Position numbers and translations under genes: made by a program
Source of the DNA: GCA-2746605 sp963704835
GTDB taxonomy: Bacteria > Bacteroidota > Ignavibacteria > Ignavibacteriales > Melioribacteraceae
Reading direction: 5' to 3'
Assembly (NCBI GenBank): GCA_963704835.1
Contig: CAVPHW010000003.1
Coordinates: 248,001-312,000, forward strand
DNA: 64,000 nucleotides
Part shown: positions 9,584-18,611 of the stretch, piece after piece
Layout of the letters: the number at the start of each line of letters is the position of its first letter
Position numbering within the stretch: the stretch's first letter is position 1
Notes under the pieces: model-generated
Seen by the model: only the letters and a program-made list of their open reading frames with translations
What the model was told of the DNA's origin: nothing
Database searches by the model: none

Positions 9584-11687
9584 ATGTATAAACCTTTTAA
9601 CAAATTAAATATGTCAAAAGATCAAAATGACCCCCCGAAAAAAAACAAAGGTTTTGGTCCTCAAAAACCGGATGGCGATTTTGATTGGACAAAAATAATG
9701 AAACAAGTGTTTAGCTGGGGAGCCGTTATTATTGCTGCAGTTATTGTTATGCAGTTTTTAAACACTGGTCAAGGCGAAGCTGTTGAAGTTGACTATTATG
9801 TTTACGAAAATTTCTTAGAAGATGATAAAATTGAAGAGATTGTTGTAGTTAAATCTGAAATTAACAATTATTTACTTCAAATTGATCTTCGTTCTGAAGA
9901 ACAGGTAACAGTCGGCAAAAATACTCTCAGCACAGATAAAATAAAAGTAGTAATTATTGAAAAGATAGTTGAACAACAACAATCTGTGTGGAAGGAAAAG
10001 GGAATTAAATATAATTTTACTTTAGATTCTAACGAGTGGTTTACTGTTTTAATCAGCTTTTTACCTTGGGTTTTGATGATAGGAATTTGGATTCTTATTA
10101 TGAGAAGAATGCAAGGTGGTGGAGCTGGAGGAACAAAGGGAATATTTAATTTTGGTAAAAGTAGAGCAAAATTAAGCTCAGAATCTACAATTAAGGTTAC
10201 ATTTAAAGATGTTGCTGGTGCTGATGAAGCTAAACAAGAGCTTGAGGAAATTATTGAATTCTTGAAGGAACCGACCAAATTTCAAAAATTAGGTGGTAAA
10301 ATACCTCGCGGTGTTCTTTTGTTAGGACCACCGGGAACCGGGAAAACCTTAATGGCAAGGGCAGTAGCAGGCGAAGCTGGTGTGCCCTTCTATTCAATAA
10401 GTGGTGCTGATTTTGTGGAAATGTTTGTTGGAGTTGGTGCAAGCAGAGTTAGAGATTTATTTGATCAAGGAAAGAAAAATGCTCCTTGCATAATTTTTAT
10501 AGATGAGATTGATGCTGTTGGTAGACACAGAGGCTGCTGGACTTGGTGGTGGACATGATGAAAGAGAACAAACCCTTAATGCGTTGCTTGTTGAAATGGA
10601 CGGATTTGAACAGAATAGTGGTGTAATAATTATTGCCGCAACTAACAGACCTGACGTACTTGATCCAGCACTTCTAAGACCCGGCAGATTTGATAGACAG
10701 GTAGTTGTTGATAGGCCTGATGTAAAAGGAAGAGAAGGAATATTAAAAGTTCATACAAGAAAAATACCACTTGCTAAGACTGTTGACCTCAAAATTTTAG
10801 CTAAAGCGACTCCTGGTTTAGCTGGAGCTGAATTGGCGAATCTTGTAAATGAGGCGGCTTTATTAGCAGCAAGAAAAAATAAAACTGAAGTTAGCATGGA
10901 TGATTTTGAAGATGCTAAAGATAAAGTAATGATGGGAATGGAAAGAAAAAGTATGATTATTTCCGATAAGGAAAAAAAGACTACAGCTTACCATGAAATT
11001 GGACATGTTTTAGTTGCGTTAAAAATCCCAGAATCAGATCCTGTGCATAAGGTAACAATTATTCCTAGAGGCAGAGCCTTAGGTGTTACAACATACCTTC
11101 CGGTTGATGAGAAGCATACTTATTCTAAAGTTTACCTTGAAGCAACAATTGCTTATGCCCTTGGTGGTAGAGCTGCAGAAAAAATAGTTTTTAATAGTTT
11201 TACTACTGGTGCTGGCAACGATATTGAAAAAGCTACTAATATTGCAAGAAAAATGGTTTGCGAGTGGGGGATGAGTGAAAAAATTGGTCCCTTAGCTTTA
11301 GGTAAAAATGAGGAAGAATTGTTTCTTGGAAGAGAAATAACAAAACACAATGATTATAGTGAAGAAACAGCTCGAGATATAGATAATGAAATTAGAGTAA
11401 TTATGATGAAAGGAATGGAGCGAGCTGAAAAAATACTGAATGATAATATGGACATGCTTCACAAGCTTTCTGAAGAATTGTTGGAAAGAGAAATTCTTGA
11501 CGCGGATGAAATTGATAAAATCCTTAAAGGTGAACAATTACCACCGACTAGAAGAAACGGAAATGATGAGGATGAAACTTCAAAGAGCAAAGATGAAATT
11601 CCAGATCATGTAAAGAAGTTGATGGATGATAGAGTCAATCGTCCTACAGGAGAAACTAATACCGATAAGGGAAATGACCTCAACTGA
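9584..11687 (+). pseudogene. ftsH: ATP-dependent zinc metalloprotease FtsH, one-base frameshift
   Basis: Membrane AAA+ protease that degrades membrane and regulatory proteins. It has two N-terminal membrane helices (around FSWGAVIIAAVIVMQFL and WVLMIGIWILIM), Walker A GPPGTGKT (about residues 248-255), Walker B IIFIDEID, SRH RPGRFDRQ and zinc motif HEIGH (H470, E471, H474 in the corrected frame). Right after Walker B one extra base at about 10533-10535 (GGCTGCTGG where GGNGCTGG is expected) shifts the frame. Removing it gives 700 residues with the invariant GAGLGGGHDEREQT. The gene is essential in many bacteria and the rest is perfect, so I read this as a sequencing error. I prefer ATG 9584, which has GGAG six bases upstream. 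Confidence 0.9.
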
Positions 11688-12321
11688 TAATGGAACAATA
11701 GATTTTAAAAGTGAATTGCTTCGCAAGAGCATTCACTTGTGTTCTTTATCTATTCCAATTATTTATAGTTTTATCACAAAAGAATTAGCCTTATCAATCT
11801 TAATTCCACTCACAATTCTCTCAGTTTCCATAGATTTTGGAAGATACTTTATTCCACCTTTAAACAAAACTATTCAAAAATATTTTGGCTTTCTTCTACG
11901 TGAGCATGAAACCGATATTAATAAGAAAAACTTAAATGGTGCCTCTTATGTTTTTATAGCAGCTACTTTGACTTTATTGATATTTCCTAAAATTATTTTT
12001 ATTACAGCGTTTGCAATGTTAATTATTTGTGATAGTATTGCCGCACTTCTTGGAAGAAAATTTGGGAAACATAAATTTTTAGCGAAGAGTTTGGAGGGTA
12101 CCTTAGCATTTTTTGTATTTGGAATAATTGTGGTTTTTTTTACTCCTAAAATTGAAGGGATTTTACTGGAATATATCATTGGGATTATTGCAGGAGGAGT
12201 AGGGGCAATTGTTGAAAATATTTCTTATGGCTGGGCTGATGATAATTTGACTATCCCCATTTCAATAGGACTTACAATGTGGGGGTTATATTTACTTTTT
12301 CTCCCAAATTTAGTTTTATAG
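11674..12321 (+). CDS. SEC59/DGK1/VTE5-type lipid kinase or phosphatidate cytidylyltransferase-like membrane protein
   Basis: Polytopic membrane protein of about 215 residues belonging to the CTP-dependent lipid kinase family (dolichol, diacylglycerol or phytol kinase). Typical signatures are LLRKSIHLCSLSIPIIY, SVSIDFGRYF, AMLIICDSIAALLGRKFGKHK and KSLEGTLAFF, with about six further hydrophobic segments. The likely start at 11674 overlaps the end of ftsH by 14 bases; the frame is open upstream to 11626, but that part reads as ftsH in another frame. The lipid substrate cannot be predicted, although an undecaprenol or diacylglycerol kinase would fit the envelope genes nearby. Confidence 0.75.
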   Translation: MTSTDNGTIDFKSELLRKSIHLCSLSIPIIYSFITKELALSILIPLTILSVSIDFGRYFIPPLNKTIQKYFGFLLREHETDINKKNLNGASYVFIAATLTLLIFPKIIFITAFAMLIICDSIAALLGRKFGKHKFLAKSLEGTLAFFVFGIIVVFFTPKIEGILLEYIIGIIAGGVGAIVENISYGWADDNLTIPISIGLTMWGLYLLFLPNLVL

Positions 12322-12391
12322 ATTTACAGGAACTAACATTTATTATTGATGTTTAACAAAGAAACACAACTCTAACAATTATACAATACAT

Positions 12392-13480
12392 ATGAAATCT
12401 AATATTACATTGTTTATAACTTCAATACTTATTTCAATTTTTATATTTCAAGGTTGCTCCACAAAGAAAAAAGCAAAAGGTCCAGAAGATGAAATAGTTG
12501 TAATTTCTGACTCTCTTGAATATTTAGAAGTGGAAGGAACCCTAAAAGAAGTTTTTGGAAAAGTTATTCACACTCCACAACCGGAAGAGTTATTTTCTCT
12601 TAATAGAAAAAGTTTAGTCCATTTAGAAAGTCTAAAACAGAAGAAGAACATAATTATTTTAGCACCTTTAGGTTCTGGTTCAAGGACTTCGGAGTATTTG
12701 GAGTCTATTGTTGACGAGAATGTAGCTAATTTAATTAAATCAGATTCTGTTTTTGTGATCAATAAGTATAATCTGTGGGCAGAAAACCAACTTGTCATGA
12801 TTTTATCCTCACCCAATATGAATACTCTTAAGTTAAAATTATTGGATCAGAAAGATGAGTTGCTTTTTTATTTTAGAGATGTTTCTAATAAAAGATTAGC
12901 CAAAGGATTGCATAATAGCTTAGAACAAAAAAATGTTGAAGCTCATTTTCTAACTAAGTATGGATGGATGATCAACGTTCAAGCTGATTATCAATTAACT
13001 TTGGAAAATTCTGAACACAATTTTGTTTGGCTGAGGAGAGGAATTAACACTGAAATGGAAAGATGGGTTTTTGTTCACTGGATTGAAAATGCTTCACCGG
13101 AATTTTTGAATATCGATTCGATTACCAATGAAAGAAATAGTGTTACAAAAATGTTTTATAAAACTACAGATGATTCTGCTTACGTTGAATTGTATGATGA
13201 TTATAAAATGGATTCTGAGGTTAACTTTAATGGAAAATATGCTTTAATGACTCAGGGCTTATGGAGGTTTAATGATCTTAGTGGAGGTGGACCTTTTATA
13301 AGCTATACATTTTATGATGAACAAACTAGACGTATTTATATGATTGACGCATCTATTTTTGCTCCAAAATATTTCAAGAAAAATTTATTACAAGAAGTGG
13401 ATGTTCTCCTTAATAGCTTTAGAGCAGAACATGAATTGGATCTATTGGTTAAGGAAGATATTTTAGAAGAATTAGATTAA
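12392..13480 (+). CDS. DUF4837 family lipoprotein
   Basis: Predicted lipoprotein of 362 residues. The signal peptide ends IFIFQGCS, giving a lipidated Cys at residue 22. The mature part begins KGPEDEIVVISDSLEYLEVEG with LFSLNRKSLVHLES, and ends with a domain containing FVWLRRG, ALMTQGLWRFND and GGPFISYTFYDE. This resembles the DUF4837 proteins common in Bacteroidota, whose function is not known. It precedes truA on the same strand by 44 bases. The 70-base gap upstream may hold a promoter, but I see no strong match. Confidence 0.7.
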   Translation: MKSNITLFITSILISIFIFQGCSTKKKAKGPEDEIVVISDSLEYLEVEGTLKEVFGKVIHTPQPEELFSLNRKSLVHLESLKQKKNIIILAPLGSGSRTSEYLESIVDENVANLIKSDSVFVINKYNLWAENQLVMILSSPNMNTLKLKLLDQKDELLFYFRDVSNKRLAKGLHNSLEQKNVEAHFLTKYGWMINVQADYQLTLENSEHNFVWLRRGINTEMERWVFVHWIENASPEFLNIDSITNERNSVTKMFYKTTDDSAYVELYDDYKMDSEVNFNGKYALMTQGLWRFNDLSGGGPFISYTFYDEQTRRIYMIDASIFAPKYFKKNLLQEVDVLLNSFRAEHELDLLVKEDILEELD

Positions 13481-13524
13481 GAGGAATTTTTAATTAGGGA
13501 ATTCTGCTTCCCAATTTTATTCTT

Positions 13525-14259
13525 ATGCCAAATTATAAACTCACCGTTCAATATGATGGTACTGATTATTATGGTTGGCAATCGCAACCACAAGGTAATA
13601 CCATTCAGGATGAGTTAACGGCTGCTATTGAAAAAGTTCTCCGTCAAAAAATTAATTTAGTAGGTTCTGGAAGAACTGATTCTGGTGTTCATGCATTAGG
13701 TCAAGTTGCTAACTTTAAATCCGATTTAGAATTAGACAAACATAAATTTCATCATTCAATTAACTCAATTCTAAAGAAGTCAATAGCTGTTAAGAAAATA
13801 GAAGAAGTTGGAGAAAATTTTCATGCAAGATTTGATGCTAAAAAAAGGAGTTATTTTTATTTACTCCGAAAGAATAAAAATCCTTTTTATGATAGATATT
13901 CGTTTAGGTTTGCAAAAATAACTAATGTTAGTATTAATTCTCTAAATGAATTAAGTAGTATGTTGGTTGGCGATTTTGATTTTACTTCGTTTTGTAAAAC
14001 AAATTCAGAAACTGAAAATAGAATTTGCAGTATTTATAATTGTTATTGGCGAGAGAGCAGAGATTTCTTTTTATTTAAAATTGAAGCGAATAGGTTTTTA
14101 CATGGTATGGTGCGAGCCATTGTTGGAACATTACTGTTTGCTTCTGTAAATAATAAAAGTGTATCTTATCTAAATGAAATATTGAAATCTAAGAATAGAG
14201 AATCTGCGGGAGAGGCTGCCCCAGCAAAGGGTTTGTTTCTCTATAAAGTAAAATATTAA
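13525..14259 (+). CDS. truA: tRNA pseudouridine(38-40) synthase TruA
   Basis: Isomerises uridines 38-40 in the anticodon stem-loop of many tRNAs. It has 244 residues, close to the family length. The YDGTDYYGWQSQPQGNTIQ start, the catalytic motif GRTDSGVHA (Asp at residue 52), DFDFTSFCK and the late RFLHGMVRAIVGTLL helix are all present. The following DUF2231 gene starts 12 bases after its stop. Confidence 0.95.
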   Translation: MPNYKLTVQYDGTDYYGWQSQPQGNTIQDELTAAIEKVLRQKINLVGSGRTDSGVHALGQVANFKSDLELDKHKFHHSINSILKKSIAVKKIEEVGENFHARFDAKKRSYFYLLRKNKNPFYDRYSFRFAKITNVSINSLNELSSMLVGDFDFTSFCKTNSETENRICSIYNCYWRESRDFFLFKIEANRFLHGMVRAIVGTLLFASVNNKSVSYLNEILKSKNRESAGEAAPAKGLFLYKVKY

Positions 14260-14271
14260 AGGTAATATTAT

Positions 14272-14727
14272 TTGGAATTTTTTAACCATTTACATCCGTT
14301 AACTGTTCATTTCCCAATAGCATTTTTAGTTTTATATGTCTGCTTAGAAATTATTTCGCAAATATCAAAAAATAAAAATTTAAGAATTGCAACACATATT
14401 GTATTGTTGGTTGGAACAATAAGTGGCATATTTTCTGTCTTAACCGGTAATTATGATTATCAAACTCTTCTCCAGGCTGATATACTCAGTAAAGTTCATT
14501 TAAAAATTATTTCTAATCATGAATATTTTGCAACGTTAACTATTTGGTATTTTTTTAGTTTATTAATATTTAAAACCTACATTTACTTACAGAAGAAAAA
14601 TCAAGCTTTATTCAATTATTTATTTGTTATTTTAGCATGTATTGGTTTTTATTTCTTATATAAAACAGCCCAGCTTGGTGGAAGACTGGTTTACGAATTT
14701 GGAATTGGAACCAACATTTTTAATTAG
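14272..14727 (+). CDS. DUF2231 membrane protein
   Basis: Integral membrane protein of 151 residues with four predicted helices. It opens with the DUF2231 signature LHPLTVHFPIAFL and ends with GGRLVYEFGIG, also typical. The start is TTG at 14272 with AAAGGT nine bases upstream. DUF2231 proteins have been linked to haem or redox membrane functions in some lineages, but nothing here allows a specific role. Confidence 0.8.
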   Translation: MEFFNHLHPLTVHFPIAFLVLYVCLEIISQISKNKNLRIATHIVLLVGTISGIFSVLTGNYDYQTLLQADILSKVHLKIISNHEYFATLTIWYFFSLLIFKTYIYLQKKNQALFNYLFVILACIGFYFLYKTAQLGGRLVYEFGIGTNIFN

Positions 14728-14748
14728 TTGATAACAAACAAAAATTAA

Positions 14749-15345
14749 ATGCATCATATAAGAATTATATTTTTATTACTTTTTTTGCTGACGTTCAATA
14801 TCTTCGCACAATCAAATACATCCAAAAGTGCACAAGGACTTTTTCTTTCAGTTGGAGTTGGACCAAGATTTCCCCTTGCTGATTTTAGCGATAAAAATAA
14901 TATTGGGTCAGGTTTTGAAGCGATTTTTTCATTTACTGATGTAAGTTATTTACCAATATTTCTTTATGCCAAATTTAGTTATCAAAATCATTCAGGTAAT
15001 TATAATTTTTATAAAAACTCTGATCATTCTTCACTCACATCTAATTTATTATCGGCTGGTCTTGGTGGGAAATATTATTTTTATCCATTAATTGAAGATG
15101 TCATTTTATTGATGCCTATAATTGAGGGGGGAATTAATTATTCCTATATCGAAGATTTTCATCAGTTTAAAATAGACTTTGATAAAAAGGATTTTTTAGA
15201 TAAAAATTCAAAGTTTGGTTTTCATATTGGAAGCGGACTTTCATTCTTTCTGATGGAAGTAATAGCAAGTTATAACTACCTTCCTAATAATCAATTTGTT
15301 TCTTTCGATCTAAGATTGACCATTCCATTAGCTGCAACATTATAA
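14749..15345 (+). CDS. Outer-membrane beta-barrel protein
   Basis: Secreted 198-residue protein with a signal peptide (LLLFLLTFNIFAQ, cleavage about residue 21). The rest alternates hydrophobic and polar residues with many aromatics and glycines, ending in LRLTIPLAATL, as expected for a small porin-like barrel (opener GLFLSVGVGPRFPLADF). No functional family is recognised. It lies between the DUF2231 and crotonase genes on the same strand with gaps of 21 and 12 bases, so it may be part of that transcript. Confidence 0.65.
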   Translation: MHHIRIIFLLLFLLTFNIFAQSNTSKSAQGLFLSVGVGPRFPLADFSDKNNIGSGFEAIFSFTDVSYLPIFLYAKFSYQNHSGNYNFYKNSDHSSLTSNLLSAGLGGKYYFYPLIEDVILLMPIIEGGINYSYIEDFHQFKIDFDKKDFLDKNSKFGFHIGSGLSFFLMEVIASYNYLPNNQFVSFDLRLTIPLAATL

Positions 15346-15357
15346 GGGTTATAAATC

Positions 15358-16140
15358 ATGAATTACAAAAACATTTTATTCGAGATTGATGAAAACCTAG
15401 CTATTGTTACTATTAATAGACCAGAGAAAATGAATGCACTTAATAGCGAAGTTCTTCAAGAATTAGATTACGCTTTTACTCAAATTGAAAAGAATAATAA
15501 TATTCACGTTATAATTATAACAGGAGCCGGAGAAAAAGCATTTATTGCTGGAGCAGATATTAAAGAATTAAGTATGTGTGACGCTGAAACCGGAAAAGAG
15601 TTTGCATTTAAGGGTCAAAATGTTTTTAATAAAATTGAAAATCTTGGAAAACCGGTAATAGCTGCTGTTAATGGTTTTGCACTTGGCGGCGGTTGTGAAC
15701 TTGCTTTAGCCTGTCATATTAGGTTGGCAAGTAATAAAGCTAAATTTGGGCAACCTGAAGTTAATCTAGGAATTATTCCAGGTTATGGCGGAACTCAAAG
15801 ACTATCTAGGTTAATAAATACCGGACGTGCCACTGAATATATTTTAACTGGAGATTTAATTAGTTCTGAAGTGGCATTGAATATTGGATTGGTCAATAAA
15901 GTAACTTTACCTGAAGAATTATTGGTTGAAGCAAAAAATATTGCAAAAAAAATATCTTCCAAGGGTCAAATTGCAATTAGAGCGGCACTTAGAACAATTG
16001 TTAATACCAACAACGTTTTACTTAATGATGGGTTAGTACTAGAGGCTGAAAATTTTGCCTTATGTTGTGGGTCCAATGATTTTAATGAGGGAACAGCAGC
16101 TTTTTTAGAGAAACGAAGTCCTAATTTTACTAATAGTTAA
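15358..16140 (+). CDS. Enoyl-CoA hydratase/isomerase (crotonase family)
   Basis: Crotonase-fold enzyme of 260 residues that hydrates 2-enoyl-CoA (short-chain 3-hydroxybutyryl-CoA dehydratase type). The oxyanion-hole segment AFIAGADIKEL, the GGGCELALACHIRLAS motif with the first catalytic Glu, and FGQPEVNLGIIPGYGGTQRL with the second Glu are all present, so it should be active. The chain end (FNEGTAAFLEKRSPNF) is also typical. No other fatty-acid genes are adjacent, so it may serve beta-oxidation or butyrate-type metabolism. A terminator follows 18 bases after the stop. Confidence 0.92.
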   Translation: MNYKNILFEIDENLAIVTINRPEKMNALNSEVLQELDYAFTQIEKNNNIHVIIITGAGEKAFIAGADIKELSMCDAETGKEFAFKGQNVFNKIENLGKPVIAAVNGFALGGGCELALACHIRLASNKAKFGQPEVNLGIIPGYGGTQRLSRLINTGRATEYILTGDLISSEVALNIGLVNKVTLPEELLVEAKNIAKKISSKGQIAIRAALRTIVNTNNVLLNDGLVLEAENFALCCGSNDFNEGTAAFLEKRSPNFTNS

Positions 16141-16158
16141 AAATCATTATAAAATTTA

Positions 16159-16188
16159 ACCTCATCAACTATTTGGTGAGGTATTTTT
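16159..16188 (+). terminator. Terminator whose right arm carries the next gene's ribosome binding site
   Basis: Stem ACCTCATCAA with TTGGTGAGGT (ten pairs, one wobble), loop CTAT, then ATTTTT. It ends the crotonase transcript. The next gene's ATG is the base immediately after the T-run, and its only plausible Shine-Dalgarno (GGTGAGG) lies inside the right arm, so the hairpin would also hide the ribosome site in read-through RNA. Confidence 0.75.
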
Positions 16189-17196
16189 ATGTTTATGCAA
16201 GAAAAAAGAAAACTCATATATGGATTACTTGCGGTAGTAATTTTACTTTTACTTCTAAATGTTATTTTGGGACTAATAGGAATTGAGTCATCTACTTCAG
16301 CTTCAACTGAACTTAACAAAAATACTATCGATAAAAAATTTAGAAAAGTATTAGCTGATTACGGTTTTGAGGAAGCATGGATTTCAAAGGGAAAAATTCA
16401 AAAAGGGAAGAGTGATTCTTTGAGTAATAGTTCCATCATCAGAGTTCCAGCAGATATACCAATTGCCCAAATTATTAAAGATATTAGCATTGAATTTGCA
16501 AATCTACCAGTAGCTGTTAATTCTTCAGAAAAAAAAATACATGGACTTGTTAATTTAATTATTGAATCCGGTGGTAAGATAAAATTAATTGCAGATTTCA
16601 AATATGATAAAATGATTCAAAGAAAATCTTCCCTTATTGGGTTCTTAGTTGAGGCAGCTGATGATCTTAACGAAGATGAACTCGGTGAATTACTTAATTT
16701 GCCATTTAAATTTGGAGTTATTTTACCTCTAGAAGTAAAATCTCAAGTGATAGCTGAAAAAATAATCACCAGCAAAAAAGAATATTTTATTGAATTAAAT
16801 GATGATGCTGATGATACCAATTTTGAACTTGATAATGATATGAATTTAGAAGACTTGACACTTCATTTAAAAAAAATAATTTCTCTATTCAACTCACCAA
16901 AAATTTATTTTGTTAATAGTGAAAAATCTGGATTTAATCAGAGTCTACTTAATTTTATAAAAGAAATAATGAAAGAGAAAGGGAGAAGAGTTAATTTATT
17001 AAACCCCTTGGTAAGTCTAAATGGTGATGACAAAGATGATCTAAAATCTTTGCTTAGGTTTCATATGAATAATTTAAAAAATAGACAGGCAAAAGTGTTT
17101 AGAATAAATGTTGAGAGCTGGTTCTTAATTCAAGATGAACTAAATGCCATTTTAAAAAAGGGGAATAAAATAATTCTACCTTCCAAATTATTATAA
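16189..17196 (+). CDS. Membrane-anchored, degenerate YibQ-like (divergent polysaccharide deacetylase) protein
   Basis: Protein of 335 residues with one N-terminal helix (about residues 9-30, very Leu-rich) and a large extracytoplasmic part. From residue about 145 it follows the YibQ-type divergent polysaccharide deacetylase layout: GFLVEAADDLN where YibQ has a VIDD-L strand, LNLPFKFGVILPLE, a KKEYFIELND strand, IYFVNSEKSG where YibQ has FVDS, and a final KVFRINVESWFLIQDELNAIL helix. The His and downstream Asp residues expected for metal binding are not visible, so it may be a non-catalytic relative. It converges with, and overlaps by six bases, the M16 gene. Family assignment is by pattern, not by search. 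Confidence 0.5.
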   Translation: MFMQEKRKLIYGLLAVVILLLLLNVILGLIGIESSTSASTELNKNTIDKKFRKVLADYGFEEAWISKGKIQKGKSDSLSNSSIIRVPADIPIAQIIKDISIEFANLPVAVNSSEKKIHGLVNLIIESGGKIKLIADFKYDKMIQRKSSLIGFLVEAADDLNEDELGELLNLPFKFGVILPLEVKSQVIAEKIITSKKEYFIELNDDADDTNFELDNDMNLEDLTLHLKKIISLFNSPKIYFVNSEKSGFNQSLLNFIKEIMKEKGRRVNLLNPLVSLNGDDKDDLKSLLRFHMNNLKNRQAKVFRINVESWFLIQDELNAILKKGNKIILPSKLL

Positions 17197-18543
17197 CTTT
17201 TCAATAATATCTACTTCATAATTTGTAAGCTTATTAAGCTGTTCCTCAATTTTAGTTTTATCCCCAACAGCTACAACAAGTAAATTATTTAGATCTATAT
17301 TCTCCTCAGCTGCAGTTTTAATCTCATCATAAGTGGTGTTTCTAATATTATCAATATAATTACTAAAATAATATTGTTCCAAATTAAAAATGGGTAAGAG
17401 TGTAATATTTGAAGCTATATTAGAGTAAGTTTCAAATAATGATGGATATCGTCTTATTATATATGATTTAGAAAAATCTATTTCCTCTTGGCTAATGGTT
17501 TCTCTAATATTTGAAAGTTCAAACAGAATTTCACTAATTGCCTCAAAGGTATTCTCAGATTTTACTGAAGTGGACACTGCAAATGTTCCACCTACTGAGT
17601 TGTAGTTAAAATTTGAATGAGCACCATAGGTGAATCCTTTATCTTCCCGTAAATTTAAATTTATTCTGCTGGAAAATTGTCCACCCAAAATTGAATTTAA
17701 TAAAGACTTCGCATAAAAATCTTTTGTATTTCTCCCTTTTGAAAAATGTCCGATTCTTAATTCAGTTTGAGCAGCATCCGGTTTATTATAAAGTATAATT
17801 TTCATTTTTGTTGGGGAAATAGAAATACTTATATTTTTATTTTCTTTAGTGGTCCATAAACCAAAAAAATCATTTAGAACTGATTTAGTCTCGCCAATTT
17901 GCAAATTTCCGACAAGTACAATAAAAGTACCGTTTGGAAAATATCTATTCTCATAGAAATTCTTTACATCGCTGTTAGTTATTGCATTAATAGTATCATT
18001 TATTCCTGAAGAAGGAAATTGAAAAGGAGAATTTTCAAAAATGTTTCTGTTAAATAAATTAGATGCCATATAAGCTGGATCATCTTCAAGTTGAATATTT
18101 TTAGTTAATAGTTTACTTTTTTGTCGTTCGAAATCTTCTTCAGAAAAAGTAGGCTGGAGAATAATTTTTGATAATATTTCCAGAGAATCAACAAATTTAT
18201 CTTTTAGACACATGAGGGAAATAGTTGTATATTCTTTGTTAGAGGTTATGTTCAAAATAGACCCTAATAATTCCAATTTATCAGATATTTCAAAAGAAGA
18301 TAATCCACCGGCGCCTTCGTCTAATAAAATTGAAGTTAACATTGATAATCCTTCTTTTCCCTTTTCATTATAAACACTTCCAGATGGAATTAGAATATTC
18401 ATTTGGATAATTGGAAGAGAATTTTTAAAGCTATGATAAACTTTTAATGAATTTTGTAATGAAAAAATATCAATTTCTGGTTGAATAAATTTTATGTTTC
18501 CAGATGGTATTGGTTTTATTGATCTATTTAGCATAATCACCAT
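17191..18543 (-). CDS. M16 family peptidase homologue lacking the zinc motif
   Basis: Zinc-protease-like protein of 450 residues with the two M16 half-domains: an N-terminal FSLQNSLKVYHSFKNSLPIIQMNILIPSGS strand pair, GLSMLTSILLDEGAG where catalytic members have HxxEH, and a C-terminal R-Y-rich end. The zinc ligands are absent, so it is the non-catalytic partner type. In Bacteroidota such proteins are commonly encoded next to a catalytic M16 subunit. Here the catalytic one is 12 kb away at 30.2 kb on the other strand. The start could be ATG 18543 or the ATG at 18534. A terminator for the upstream gene ends eight bases before it, leaving little room for its own promoter. Confidence 0.85.
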   Translation of the reverse strand: MVIMLNRSIKPIPSGNIKFIQPEIDIFSLQNSLKVYHSFKNSLPIIQMNILIPSGSVYNEKGKEGLSMLTSILLDEGAGGLSSFEISDKLELLGSILNITSNKEYTTISLMCLKDKFVDSLEILSKIILQPTFSEEDFERQKSKLLTKNIQLEDDPAYMASNLFNRNIFENSPFQFPSSGINDTINAITNSDVKNFYENRYFPNGTFIVLVGNLQIGETKSVLNDFFGLWTTKENKNISISISPTKMKIILYNKPDAAQTELRIGHFSKGRNTKDFYAKSLLNSILGGQFSSRINLNLREDKGFTYGAHSNFNYNSVGGTFAVSTSVKSENTFEAISEILFELSNIRETISQEEIDFSKSYIIRRYPSLFETYSNIASNITLLPIFNLEQYYFSNYIDNIRNTTYDEIKTAAEENIDLNNLLVVAVGDKTKIEEQLNKLTNYEVDIIEKL

Positions 18544-18551
18544 AAAAATTT

Positions 18552-18589
18552 AAAAAAAATCCCTACTTTGAAAAACAAAATAGGGATTT
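18552..18589 (-). terminator. Rho-independent terminator after the OmpA-family gene
   Basis: AAATCCCTA at 18557-18565 pairs with TAGGGATTT at 18581-18589, with an inner TTTG/CAAA extension. Read on the minus strand it ends in eight T. It closes the OmpA transcript directly in front of the M16 start. Confidence 0.8.
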
Positions 18590-18611
18590 ATAAATTAAAT
18601 ATTTCTAAATA

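Noticed and set aside
10503..10560. Programmed frameshift making a short and a long FtsH
   Set aside because: The upstream frame continues only into a few Trp-rich codons with no slippery heptamer or pseudoknot, and the shift site is inside the invariant GAGLGGGHD segment. An extra base is simpler.
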